Below, in pieces: positions 25,607 to 34,042 of a stretch of DNA of 64,000 bases (the stretch's first letter is position 1; each line of letters starts with the position of its first letter). Location of the stretch: contig CAUQMS010000020.1 of assembly GCA_963519305.1 (NCBI GenBank), positions 1-64,000 on the forward strand, given 5' to 3'. The notes beneath the pieces are model-generated. The model saw only the letters and a list, made by a program, of their open reading frames with translations. It made no database searches and was not told the origin of the DNA. The position numbers were made by a program, and so were the translations under genes. This stretch comes from Ewingella sp963519305 (GTDB lineage: Bacteria > Pseudomonadota > Gammaproteobacteria > Enterobacterales > Enterobacteriaceae).

Positions 25607-26959
25607 TTATGCTCCTTTAGCCAGTTGGGCTTTGTGTTTGTTTTCACTCAGCATAACCATCACCAGCAAAATCACCGCCAGCACACAGCCGCCGATCATC
25701 ACGATAAATCCGCCGTCCCAGCCGAAGTAGTCAACGGTATAGCCGACGATAGCACTCGCCGCGACCGAGCCACCCAGGTAGCCGAACAGGCCGGTAAAGC
25801 CTGCCGCTGTTCCAGCCGCTTTCTTCGGAGCCAGTTCCAGCGCGTGCAGGCCAATCAGCATGACCGGGCCGTAAATCAGGAAGCCGATGGTGATCATACA
25901 GGCCATATCAATGCCCGGATTACCGACAGGGTTCAGCCAGTACACCACGGTGGCGATAGTCACCAGCGTCATGAAGAACACGCCGGTCGCGCCACGGTTG
26001 CCTTTGAACACTTTGTCTGACATCCAGCCGCACAGCAACGTGCCCGGGATCCCGGCATATTCGTAGAGGAAGTACGCCCACGAGGATTTATCCAGTGCGA
26101 AGTGCTTCACCTCTTTCAGGTAAGTCGGTGACCAGTCGAGGATGCCGTAACGCAGCAGATAGACGAACACGTTGGCGATAGCGATGTACCACAGCAGTTT
26201 GTTCGGCAGGATGTATTGCATGAAGATCTGTTTCGCCGTCAGTTCCTGCTCGGCGGACTCTTTCACGTAGTCTGGTGGGTAGTCGTTTTTGTACTCTTCA
26301 ATTGGCGGCAAACCGCAGGACTGCGGGGTGTCGCGCATGGTGATGAATGCAAAAACGGCCAGCGCAATCGCGCCAAAAGCGGGCATATACAGCGCCGCGT
26401 GCCAGTCGTTAAACCACGCCATACCCAACAGGAACAGCAGCGGAGGAATACCGCCGCCGACGTTATGGGCACAGTTCCATACGGACACGATACTGCCGCG
26501 CTCTTTCTGCGACCACCAGTGAACCATGGTACGTCCGCACGGCGGCCAGCCCATTCCCTGGAACCATCCGCACAGGAACAACAGCACGAACATGATGGCA
26601 ATACTGGAAGTCGCCCAGGGAACAAAGCCCATGAACAGCATCACTGCCGCCGCCAGAATCAGACCGACGGGCAGGAAAACGCGTGGGTTGGAGCGGTCGG
26701 ACACCGACCCCATGATGAATTTGGAGATACCGTAAGCGATGGAGATACCAGACAGTGCGAAGCCGAGGTCGCCACGGGAGAAGCCCTGATCGATGAGGTA
26801 GGGCATCGCCAGTGCGAAGTTTTTGCGGACCAGATAGTAAGCAGCGTAACCGAAGAATATCCCCATGAAGATCTGCCAGCGCAGGCGGCGGTACAAAGGA
26901 TCAACATGGTCGGCTGCCACAGGAGCCTGATGGGCTGCGGGCTTAAAGATACTGAGCAT
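25607..26959 (-). CDS. glpT: Glycerol-3-phosphate/phosphate antiporter GlpT
   Basis: A 450-residue major-facilitator transporter with 12 helices that exchanges glycerol-3-phosphate for phosphate; it is also the fosfomycin entry route. The N-terminus MLSIFKPAAHQ and the signature YRRLRWQIFMGIFFGYAAYY match E. coli GlpT. The start at 26959 has a strong ribosome-binding site GGAGG; a longer frame to 26977 adds only six residues. It is the first gene of glpTQ. A GlpR operator and a possible CRP site lie upstream. Confidence 0.97.
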   Translation of the reverse strand: MLSIFKPAAHQAPVAADHVDPLYRRLRWQIFMGIFFGYAAYYLVRKNFALAMPYLIDQGFSRGDLGFALSGISIAYGISKFIMGSVSDRSNPRVFLPVGLILAAAVMLFMGFVPWATSSIAIMFVLLFLCGWFQGMGWPPCGRTMVHWWSQKERGSIVSVWNCAHNVGGGIPPLLFLLGMAWFNDWHAALYMPAFGAIALAVFAFITMRDTPQSCGLPPIEEYKNDYPPDYVKESAEQELTAKQIFMQYILPNKLLWYIAIANVFVYLLRYGILDWSPTYLKEVKHFALDKSSWAYFLYEYAGIPGTLLCGWMSDKVFKGNRGATGVFFMTLVTIATVVYWLNPVGNPGIDMACMITIGFLIYGPVMLIGLHALELAPKKAAGTAAGFTGLFGYLGGSVAASAIVGYTVDYFGWDGGFIVMIGGCVLAVILLVMVMLSENKHKAQLAKGA

Positions 26960-27027
26960 TAACGCCTCCAATGGCATTGGTCAGCGCACTCACCCTGAGT
27001 GGCTGACAAACAATAAAACCAGACTGA

Positions 27028-27047
27028 AATGTTCCATAACGAACGCC
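27028..27047. promoter_or_regulatory. GlpR operator upstream of glpTQ
   Basis: AATGTTCCATAACGAACGCC matches the GlpR operator pattern WATGTTCGWTAWCGAACATW in most positions, including the TTC and CGAAC cores. It lies about 70 bp before glpT. GlpR represses glp operons when glycerol-3-phosphate is absent. Confidence 0.7.
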
Positions 27048-27071
27048 ATGCTAATCACATGCGCGTAAGCG

Positions 27072-27093
27072 AACTGTGATAGATGACAGAATT
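27072..27093. promoter_or_regulatory. Candidate CRP site upstream of glpTQ
   Basis: AACTGTGATAGATGACAGAATT agrees with the 22-bp CRP consensus in about 14 positions. The left half TGTGAT is perfect and the right half weak. The distance of about 45 bp from the GlpR operator fits an activated glp promoter. Confidence 0.5.
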
Positions 27094-27297
27094 GTTACGG
27101 TTTTATGAAACCGGAGGCGGATTTTGCGGCATCGGTTAACATTTTGAAATACGCAATTGCGCATTTTAGCCGTCAACGATCACATTTTTGGCTTTTCATT
27201 GCGACATTTTGGGGCAATGACGCGAATTTATTCGTTTATGAGCGAATAAGTCCATAGAGAGGGTGGTGTTTTATTGTATCAGGACACGTCAGAAAGG

Positions 27298-27322
27298 AAA
27301 AAGCGGGGCAGGCCCCGCTTTA
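27298..27322 (-). terminator. Terminator of dcrB
   Basis: On the minus strand, AAGCGGGG and CCCCGCTT pair around a four-base loop and are followed by a T run (complement of 27298-27302). It lies about 23 nt after the dcrB stop. Confidence 0.85.
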
Positions 27323-27344
27323 GATAACACTTAATTCAGAATGA

Positions 27345-27911
27345 TCACTGAATTTTCAGAGTGTTAATGATAGCTTCCGCATCCGTCTGCGCCTGCTGCT
27401 GATTATCTGCAGGCAGGGTGATTTGCAGGGTCAGCAGATGGCTGTCCACTTTACCCAGAACGATAGATGAATAAGCTTTTTGACCGGCTGAAGAGATCAC
27501 GCTGTCGTACTGTTGCAGTGTCTGGCCGTCGACCTGAATCGACTTATTGGTCACTACCTGCAAGTTAGTGTCGCGGGATTTTTGCTGCTCTTGCAGACGG
27601 GCTGTCAGCACGTCCAGCGACTCAGTGGTGTTATCACCGAGGATAACGATCACAGCTTTCTGACCGGTGCTGTCGGCATACACGTGCATATTGTTTGCCT
27701 GGCTGCCCAGTTTACCGCTCTGATCGCTCATACCCTGCGGAAGGGAGAAGGTCACTTTGCCATCAAGCAGGCTGACCGGAACGCCAGCGGCAGTTGCAGA
27801 GGCCGCAGGAGCGCCTTTATCCGCCGCGGCTTTGTCGTCAGTTTTGCCATCACATGCCGCCAGACCGAGGATCAGCACGCTCATACCTGCAAATTTCACT
27901 AAATTACGCAT
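27345..27911 (-). CDS. dcrB: Lipoprotein DcrB
   Basis: A 188-residue lipoprotein precursor with lipobox LAAC, Cys20 being the acylated residue. A low-complexity Ala/Lys/Asp linker (about 22-45) leads to the conserved DcrB domain. In E. coli, DcrB is needed for entry of phages C1 and C6, and genetics links it to lipoprotein maturation and envelope integrity. It is followed on the same strand by nothing close, and yhhQ lies upstream, the E. coli order. Confidence 0.94.
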   Translation of the reverse strand: MRNLVKFAGMSVLILGLAACDGKTDDKAAADKGAPAASATAAGVPVSLLDGKVTFSLPQGMSDQSGKLGSQANNMHVYADSTGQKAVIVILGDNTTESLDVLTARLQEQQKSRDTNLQVVTNKSIQVDGQTLQQYDSVISSAGQKAYSSIVLGKVDSHLLTLQITLPADNQQQAQTDAEAIINTLKIQ

Positions 27912-28101
27912 AGTTCTTCCTTTGATTTTAACGCGCTATACCCCCGCCATTGTTCAGATTGCCGCCATGCAGCACCAAAAGCAGGCACTCCAGACGATGC
28001 AAATCATTTTGGGGATAGATACTTGATTTCACTGCCCGTATGGCAACCTATTCACGTCGCAAATGCAAGTCAGATTATGGCGCATTTTGTATTAGCTGCA
28101 C

Positions 28102-28773
28102 TCAGTGAGAATTTAGCTGAAACTGCGCGCGATCGCCGCTTTGTGAAAGGCGTTTCAACAGCATATTGAGCAGCACGCCGTACATCGGCAGGAAGAACAC
28201 CAGACAGATCAGCACCTTGAAAGTGTAATCTACCAGGGCGATTTCTACCCAATTGTTAGCCATAAATTCATTACTGCTTTTGTAGAACGCAATAAAGAAG
28301 AAGGCCAGCGTATCACTGATGTTTCCGAGGAACATCGCCGCGGCAGGAGCCACCCACCAGCTGCGTTTCTGGCGCAGGCGGTTGAAGACGTGAACGTCAA
28401 GGATCTGTCCCAGCACGTAGGCCATGAAGCTGGCGACGGCGATGCGGGCAACCATCACATTCAGGCTGCTGAGCGCGGCAAAACCCTGCCATTCGGCTTC
28501 AAAATAGAGCGCGGAAATCACGTAGGAGATGAGCAGCGCCGGCATCATGACCGACAAAATAATGCGACGGGCCAGTGGCGCGCCAAAAATGCGCACAGTC
28601 AGATCGGTGGCGAGAAAAATGAACGGGAAAGTGAAAGCGCCCCATGTGGTGTGGAAACCGAATATCGAGATCGGCAACTGCACCAGATAGTTACTGGAAG
28701 TGATGATGGCAATGTGGAATAACGATAGCCATACCAACGCCGCAAAGCGCTGTTGAGCGGTAAAAGAATACAT
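28102..28773 (-). CDS. yhhQ: Queuosine-precursor transporter YhhQ
   Basis: A 223-residue inner-membrane protein with six or seven helices, of the QPTR/VUT_1 family. It imports the queuosine precursors preQ0 and preQ1 for tRNA wobble-base modification. The N-terminal signature FTAQQRFAALVWLSLFH and the segment ITSSNYLVQLPISIFG are family-typical. It lies divergent from tusA, another gene for tRNA wobble modification. Confidence 0.93.
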   Translation of the reverse strand: MYSFTAQQRFAALVWLSLFHIAIITSSNYLVQLPISIFGFHTTWGAFTFPFIFLATDLTVRIFGAPLARRIILSVMMPALLISYVISALYFEAEWQGFAALSSLNVMVARIAVASFMAYVLGQILDVHVFNRLRQKRSWWVAPAAAMFLGNISDTLAFFFIAFYKSSNEFMANNWVEIALVDYTFKVLICLVFFLPMYGVLLNMLLKRLSQSGDRAQFQLNSH

Positions 28774-28983
28774 AAATTGTGGCCTTTTTTAGTGTTGAAT
28801 TGGGGTGAGGGAACCCAATTAATGCATAGTAAATAATAGCGCGGAAAATACAGCGCGGCGCGCATAGTAACCGTTTGTGTCGGTATTGCAATGGTTAATT
28901 TTAACGCAATGGTTTGCGTTGGTTGCGTCACGGAATCAGCGGTATAAACTGTCGCGCATTAACGCATGCGAGTGAGAAATGAA

Positions 28984-29241
28984 ATGACCGATCCCTTTAT
29001 CAACCCGGACCATCAACTGGACGCTCTGGGCCTACGTTGCCCCGAGCCAGTCATGATGGTTCGCAAAACGGTGCGTGCTATGAAAGACGGCGAAACCCTG
29101 CTGGTGATTGCGGATGATCCCGCTACCACTCGCGATATTCCGGGCTTCTGCCGTTTTATGGAACACACCCTGTTAGCGGTCGACACAGAACAGCTGCCGT
29201 ACCGCTATTTGCTGGCGAAAGGTGTAGTGAAATCTGAGTAA
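28984..29241 (+). CDS. tusA: Sulfur carrier TusA
   Basis: An 85-residue sulfur carrier. Cys19 in LRCPEPVMM accepts persulfide sulfur from IscS and passes it to TusBCD for 2-thiouridine in tRNA; TusA also serves molybdenum-cofactor work. The start at 28984 gives MTDPFINPDH, as in E. coli; the in-frame upstream ATG (28966) would add six residues. It converges with zntA, only 4 bp separating the stop codons. Confidence 0.97.
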   Translation: MTDPFINPDHQLDALGLRCPEPVMMVRKTVRAMKDGETLLVIADDPATTRDIPGFCRFMEHTLLAVDTEQLPYRYLLAKGVVKSE

Positions 29242-29245
29242 TCAC

Positions 29246-31609
29246 TTACTTCGTTTTTTTACGCAACAATCTCAACGCGTTGGCGGTGACCAGTGCGGTA
29301 GCGCCGGAGTCTGCCAGCACCGCCAGCCACAGTCCGGTCAGCCCCATCAGCGTGGTGACCAGGAAAATCGCTTTCAGCCCCAGCGCGATAGTGATGTTTT
29401 GACGGATATTGGCCCGCGTTGCCCGTGACAGGCTGATCATCTGCGCCAGTCCGCTCAGGCGGTTATGCGTTAACGCGGCGTCGGCGGTTTCCAGTGCGAC
29501 GTCGGTGCCGCTTCCCATCGCAATACCAATGGTTGCCGCTTTCATCGCCGGGGCATCGTTAATGCCATCACCCACCATCGCTGTCGGATGAATCGCATTA
29601 AGGGCCGTCACTGCCTCGACTTTATCTGCGGGCAGCAACCCGGCACGAAACTCAATGCCCAGCCGTTCGGCAATGGTTTTAGCGGCGCGCGGGTTGTCGC
29701 CGGTGAGCATCACCGCGGAAATCCCCAGCGCTTTAAGATCCGCCAGCGCGCTGGCTGCGTCATCACGCAGCTTGTCCTGCATGGCGATAAGCCCGATGGC
29801 GTTACCTTCCCGTAAGACCACCACCACCGTTTTACCGGCGGATTCCCAGTCGGCAATTTGGCGCAGATGGTCTTCGGCCACCCCTTTTGCCGCCAGACGT
29901 TTCGGTGCCAGCACCTGAACCTTTTTACCGGCCACTTCACCTTCAACGCCTGAACCGGCCAGCGCGCGACGCTCCTGTGCATTGATCGGCAGAGGATTTT
30001 CTGCCCTTGCGCGGGTAATAATCGCCTGGGCCAGCGGGTGATGCGAACCGGCTTCCACCGCCGCAGCCAGGCTCAGCAACTCATTTTCGGTCACACCGCC
30101 CAGCGCCAGAACGTCAGTCACTTCCGGTTTACCTTCGGTCAGCGTGCCGGTTTTATCCAGTGCGATGGTCTGAATTAACGCCAGCTGTTCCAGTGCGGCA
30201 CCGCCCTTGATTAATGCGCCCTGACGCGTGGCAGCTGCCAGACCCGACGTGATCGCCGCCGGGGTTGAAATGACCAGCGCACAAGGACAACCGATCAGCA
30301 GCAGTGTCAGCCCGCGATAAATCCAGGTTTCCCACGGCAGGCCCATCGCCAGCGGCGGGATCAAAATCACCAGCAACGCCATCAGCATAATCGCCGGAGT
30401 GTAGTAGCGGCTGAAGGTGTCGAGGAAGCGCTCAATCGGCGCACGACGTTCGTCGGCTTCTTCAATCAGTTGCAGGATGCGGTCAATGGCGCTGGCACCG
30501 GGTGCCGATGTGACGCTCATGCGCGCCACCCGATCCACACACAAACTGCCGGCCGGGACTTTTTCTCCAGGCTGACGCTCGACCGGCACAGACTCACCGG
30601 TCAGGGCGCTTTCATCGAAACTGGCCGTGCTGTCCAGCAACGTTGCATCGGTGGGCAGACGGCCACCGGCGGCCACTTCAATCACATCACCCGGACGTAA
30701 ATCAGCCACAGGGACGCGGGTGGAATTACCGTCCACAATCAGCTCGGCGCTGTCAGGGACCAGCGCCATCAGTGCTTTGACGCCGCTGCGTGCGCGATTG
30801 GCGGCGAAAGACTCCAGCCGTTCACCGATCATAAACAGCAGCAGCACCATCGCCGCTTCAGCCGTTGCACCAATGAATAATGCGCCTAACGCCGCGACGC
30901 TCATCAGCGTTTCAATAGTGAAGGGGGAACCGGCACGGGTAGCGCGGATGGCCTGTAACAACACCGGCCACAGGCCGACCAGCGTGGTGGCGATGAAAGC
31001 AATTTCGCCGAGTGGCTGACTAAACTGGTCGACTATCCAGCTGACAGCCATCAGCGCGATGAGGATCAGCAGTGGCGCATATTCCTTCAGGCGTGACGTT
31101 TCAACGGTGGCTTCGGGGCGTTTCTGGTTGAGTGACTGCAGAGTAAATCCGGCACGCGTGACGGCTTGTTGCACCGCTGCGGAGAGGTCACTGTCCGCGC
31201 TGACCAGTAACTTCTCGGTGGCGAACTGAACTTTAACGCCGCTGACGCCCGCGATGCCGCTGACGGCTTTTTCGATGGTGCGGGCACAGGCCGGGCAGTC
31301 CATGCCGTCCACTTTCCAGCTCAGCTGGCAGGCAGCGGCAGGCAGCCCGCTGGGGTCGCTGTCGCCGTCACCTGAACTGTCATCATCACTTTTGGCTGTT
31401 GGTGAGTGTTCACTGGGTTGCGGGCTGCAACTGTCGGATGTACAGCATGCGGATGCGGCAAGCGGGGCTTTGTCGCTGCAACAGGTCGCCGGATGCGGCT
31501 CGCTGTGGGTAGATTCAGAGATTTTGTTAATACGCAGCATGGTCGGTTTTGCGCACTTGCCTGACTGGCAACCGCAACCGCTGGTGGTTTGTTTATGTGG
31601 CTGAAGCAT
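29246..31609 (-). CDS. zntA: Zn(II)/Cd(II)/Pb(II)-exporting P-type ATPase
   Basis: A 787-residue P1B-type ATPase of the inner membrane that exports zinc, cadmium and lead. The heavy-metal-associated domain carries GMDCPAC (about residues 100-108). Eight transmembrane helices include the CPC motif (GCPCALV). The phosphorylation site is DKTGTLT and the hinge motif GDGINDAPA. The N-terminus is about 55 residues longer than in E. coli and very cysteine-rich (Cys at 12, 14, 19, 43, 44, 55, 56 and 61), with a His/Ser/Asp-rich linker, probably extra metal-binding sites. A ZntR-type promoter precedes it. Confidence 0.97.
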   Translation of the reverse strand: MLQPHKQTTSGCGCQSGKCAKPTMLRINKISESTHSEPHPATCCSDKAPLAASACCTSDSCSPQPSEHSPTAKSDDDSSGDGDSDPSGLPAAACQLSWKVDGMDCPACARTIEKAVSGIAGVSGVKVQFATEKLLVSADSDLSAAVQQAVTRAGFTLQSLNQKRPEATVETSRLKEYAPLLILIALMAVSWIVDQFSQPLGEIAFIATTLVGLWPVLLQAIRATRAGSPFTIETLMSVAALGALFIGATAEAAMVLLLFMIGERLESFAANRARSGVKALMALVPDSAELIVDGNSTRVPVADLRPGDVIEVAAGGRLPTDATLLDSTASFDESALTGESVPVERQPGEKVPAGSLCVDRVARMSVTSAPGASAIDRILQLIEEADERRAPIERFLDTFSRYYTPAIMLMALLVILIPPLAMGLPWETWIYRGLTLLLIGCPCALVISTPAAITSGLAAATRQGALIKGGAALEQLALIQTIALDKTGTLTEGKPEVTDVLALGGVTENELLSLAAAVEAGSHHPLAQAIITRARAENPLPINAQERRALAGSGVEGEVAGKKVQVLAPKRLAAKGVAEDHLRQIADWESAGKTVVVVLREGNAIGLIAMQDKLRDDAASALADLKALGISAVMLTGDNPRAAKTIAERLGIEFRAGLLPADKVEAVTALNAIHPTAMVGDGINDAPAMKAATIGIAMGSGTDVALETADAALTHNRLSGLAQMISLSRATRANIRQNITIALGLKAIFLVTTLMGLTGLWLAVLADSGATALVTANALRLLRKKTK

Positions 31610-31644
31610 ACGGACTCCTGTCGTAACAGAGTGGAATTGCCTTT

Positions 31645-31676
31645 AGTCTACAGCCTGGAGCTGACTCCAGGGTCAA
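31645..31676 (-). promoter_or_regulatory. ZntR-controlled zntA promoter
   Basis: On the minus strand the -35 box is TTGACC (complement of 31671-31676) and the -10 box TAGACT (complement of 31645-31650), separated by 20 bp. The spacer holds the dyad CTGGAGTCAGCTCCAG (31655-31670). A stretched spacer filled by a dyad is the hallmark of MerR-family activation, and ZntR is the known regulator of zntA. The zntR gene itself is not in this window. Confidence 0.88.
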
Positions 31677-31696
31677 GGGAAAAATAACGCAGAGTG

Positions 31697-31726
31697 AAAA
31701 AAAGGCGAAACCGCAAGATTTCGCCT
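31697..31726 (-). terminator. Terminator of yhhN
   Basis: On the minus strand, AGGCGAAA and TTTCGCCT pair around an eight-base loop and are followed by seven or more T. The element separates yhhN from the zntA promoter. Confidence 0.9.
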
Positions 31727-31752
31727 GAGAAGCGTGGTGGGTGAGCCGTGAG

Positions 31753-32379
31753 CTAAAGGTAGAGCGAACGCACAATCAGAAAGTGACCGCCGAAGTAGCA
31801 GGCGGCGACGATGGCGTCCGAGGCACGGAATTTGAAGCGATAGCGGCTGACCAGCCAGACCACGTTGCCAAGCAGCAATAAAAACGTCCCGCACAGCAGT
31901 GAAAAGGCCAGATCGGTGCTGCGGGCAAAATACTGCTCACCCGCCAGCCATACCATCAGCAGCGTCATGGCGATGTAAGTGGATACCGCCCAGCGCATCT
32001 CCGCCAGCCGCGACCAGATCACCGCCAGTAACACCGCTCCGATGATGATCAACGCCAGCGGCAGCGGCCAGAAGAAGGTCAGCGTCATCTGGCTGGCAAA
32101 GCTCAGCGTATAGAGCAGATGCGACAGGAAAAAGGCGCCAATGGCGTAAAGAAAACGTTCTTCCGGCAGCAACAGCAGGCCGTCGGCCACCAGCGTTGCC
32201 GCCAGACCCAGCAAAATCAGATAGCTGTAGACGTTAAGAACCGGTGCCTGCCAGGCTAAAAGCAGCAGCAGTAAAAGAGTGACGGGTTTAAACAGCCAGC
32301 GTTGCCAGCGCGGCCCGCGGTAACTGGCATCGACGAACAGCCAGCCTGAGAAAAATACGGCAAGAAATGGCCAACTCAT
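31753..32379 (-). CDS. yhhN: YhhN, TMEM86-like membrane protein
   Basis: A 208-residue protein with seven or eight hydrophobic segments, family YhhN/TMEM86. Animal TMEM86 members are lysoplasmalogenases, and bacterial homologues have been shown to cleave lysoplasmalogen or related lysolipids, so a lipid-hydrolase role is possible. For this protein it is inference from family membership. It is divergent from yhhM and upstream of zntA. Confidence 0.88.
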   Translation of the reverse strand: MSWPFLAVFFSGWLFVDASYRGPRWQRWLFKPVTLLLLLLLAWQAPVLNVYSYLILLGLAATLVADGLLLLPEERFLYAIGAFFLSHLLYTLSFASQMTLTFFWPLPLALIIIGAVLLAVIWSRLAEMRWAVSTYIAMTLLMVWLAGEQYFARSTDLAFSLLCGTFLLLLGNVVWLVSRYRFKFRASDAIVAACYFGGHFLIVRSLYL

Positions 32380-32516
32380 TGTTTATCCTTTTTAAAAAAT
32401 AAAACGTAAGCAAGGTTCTGCCTGTAAGGAAAGGACTTCCTGCTTTCCTGGATGGTTTTCAGTGTAGGAGATCGTGCCCTTCGTCTACAATCAGAATCCC
32501 CTGTCATCCGAGATGA

Positions 32517-32897
32517 ATGCCGAATATGAATAAACCGCCGGTGATTATTTTGCTGGTTGTGGTGGTGATTGCCATCTTTGCGACCCGCCAGTATCTCCAT
32601 CAACGTCGTGAAAATGCCGACAACGACGCCGCGCCGCAGCGTGACATCGCCGTGGAAGTGACCGCTAAGCGTGACTGGCTCTCCCCGAACCGGCGATCGC
32701 GCCAGCGGGAGCAAATCCCGGTGGAAGACAGGAAGTATGAGGCCTATTTCAAACCGGTGAACGGCGGGGCAGAGCTAAAGCTGAAACTTGAACAGAAAGA
32801 GTATGATGATTTAGCCAAAGGGCAGAAGGGAATGTTGAGCGTGAAAGGAACGCGGTTTATTGCTTTCAAAGCGCAAGACGGCTCGCAAAAGCAATAA
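32517..32897 (+). CDS. yhhM: DUF2500 membrane-anchored protein YhhM
   Basis: A protein of up to 126 residues with a single N-terminal transmembrane helix (about 7-23), a basic Arg-rich linker (RRSRQREQ) and a small C-terminal DUF2500 domain, probably cytoplasmic judging by the basic stretch after the helix. The function is unknown. Order and strand agree with E. coli yhhM, between yhhN and yhhL. A second ATG three codons downstream (32526) is an alternative start; neither has a strong ribosome-binding site. Confidence 0.88.
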   Translation: MPNMNKPPVIILLVVVVIAIFATRQYLHQRRENADNDAAPQRDIAVEVTAKRDWLSPNRRSRQREQIPVEDRKYEAYFKPVNGGAELKLKLEQKEYDDLAKGQKGMLSVKGTRFIAFKAQDGSQKQ

Positions 32898-32919
32898 ACC
32901 TGCGTACCTAAATTGGTTT

Positions 32920-33198
32920 TTATTTGCGGGTTGGCAGCGGTGGCTGTTTTTTCTGCCACGCCATCAGTTCGAACACGCCGAACAGGAAGATGCGCAGCTG
33001 TAACCAGCCGCCAATTTTGGCCTGATCCTTACCCTGCGTGGCTTTAAGCAGCATCATTTGCAAACCGTGCATAAAGAACATGAAGACCATCGCCACATCC
33101 AGAAAGTATTTCGTCGGTTTTGGAAACGGGTGAATGATATTGAACAGCAAGAAACCCCAGATGCACAGCATCAGTAACCGGCCTACATTAATTAACAT
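32920..33198 (-). CDS. yhhL: DUF1145 membrane protein YhhL
   Basis: A 92-residue membrane protein with two or three hydrophobic helices and a basic C-terminus, DUF1145 family, function unknown. Two tandem ATG codons (33201 and 33198) follow the ribosome-binding site AGGAG; the second has the better spacing. The start lies inside the end of rsmD (about 11-bp overlap), so the two are probably co-translated. Upstream in-frame sequence belongs to rsmD in another frame and is not part of this gene. Confidence 0.88.
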   Translation of the reverse strand: MLINVGRLLMLCIWGFLLFNIIHPFPKPTKYFLDVAMVFMFFMHGLQMMLLKATQGKDQAKIGGWLQLRIFLFGVFELMAWQKKQPPLPTRK

Positions 33199-33817
33199 CA
33201 TCTTGCTCCTGTTCAGAATCCTGATCGCCAGAGGTTGGCGAAATATCGCGATAATACAAACGGTAGGCAACCTGCCCGGCCACCTTCTCGCGGTGTAAAC
33301 GCCAGCTGGCCGGAACCGGAATAGCGCCGTGCTCCACTTCCGCTTCGACATAAATCCAGGCTTCATCCGCCAGCCAGCCCTGCTGTTCCAGTAACGTCAG
33401 CGTCTCCTGCAAAATACCTTTACGGAACGGCGGATCGACAAACACGACATCGAACGGTGTCCCTTTTTTCGCCAGCCAGTTTAGCGTATTAGCGTTGAAT
33501 ACCTTCGCGTCGCTGGCATTGAGCAGCGCCAGGTTTTTCTCCAACTGCTGGGCAACCGGACGCTCGAACTCCAGTAATGTGGCGCTGGCGGCATAGCGTG
33601 ACAGCGCTTCAAGACCGAGCGCGCCGCTTCCAGCGAAACAGTCCAGACAATGCGCGCCCCGGATCATCGGTGCCAGCCAGTTGAACAGCGTTTCGCGAAC
33701 GCGATCGGTGGTAGGGCGCAGGCCCGGGCTGTCAGGCACCGGCAGTTTGCGTCCACGCCATTGGCCGCCAATCAGTCTGATCTGGCCTGCGGCGGAAGTA
33801 TTGGGTTTTTTAGCCAT
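33188..33817 (-). CDS. rsmD: 16S rRNA (guanine966-N2)-methyltransferase RsmD
   Basis: A 209-residue class I methyltransferase that modifies G966 of 16S rRNA, near the P-site. The SAM-binding motif is DCFAGSGALGLEALSR and the catalytic motif FVDPPF, the [DNS]PP[FYW] form of N-methyltransferases. It is divergent from ftsY across a 225-bp promoter region and overlaps yhhL at its 3' end. Confidence 0.96.
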   Translation of the reverse strand: MAKKPNTSAAGQIRLIGGQWRGRKLPVPDSPGLRPTTDRVRETLFNWLAPMIRGAHCLDCFAGSGALGLEALSRYAASATLLEFERPVAQQLEKNLALLNASDAKVFNANTLNWLAKKGTPFDVVFVDPPFRKGILQETLTLLEQQGWLADEAWIYVEAEVEHGAIPVPASWRLHREKVAGQVAYRLYYRDISPTSGDQDSEQEQDDVN

Positions 33818-34042
33818 AGCTCGCTTTCGTCATTCGCCACCGTCATGGCAGCATTGCAATTCAATTGGGGTCTATTCTACCGGTGTGTTGGCCTGCGGCA
33901 AATATTTAACATTCCTGACTGAATACCCTACGCAAATCAACACACGGGTGTGTAGGCCTTATAGGAAAGTGATAGACTGCGAAGCATTACCCTATTAACA
34001 ATCCGTTCGCCCTGAATTAACGGCGAGGAGTGAAGTTGTAAA

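Noticed and set aside
26216..26962. A 248-codon frame opposite glpT
   Set aside because: Antisense to GlpT membrane helices; no start signal; no homology recognised.
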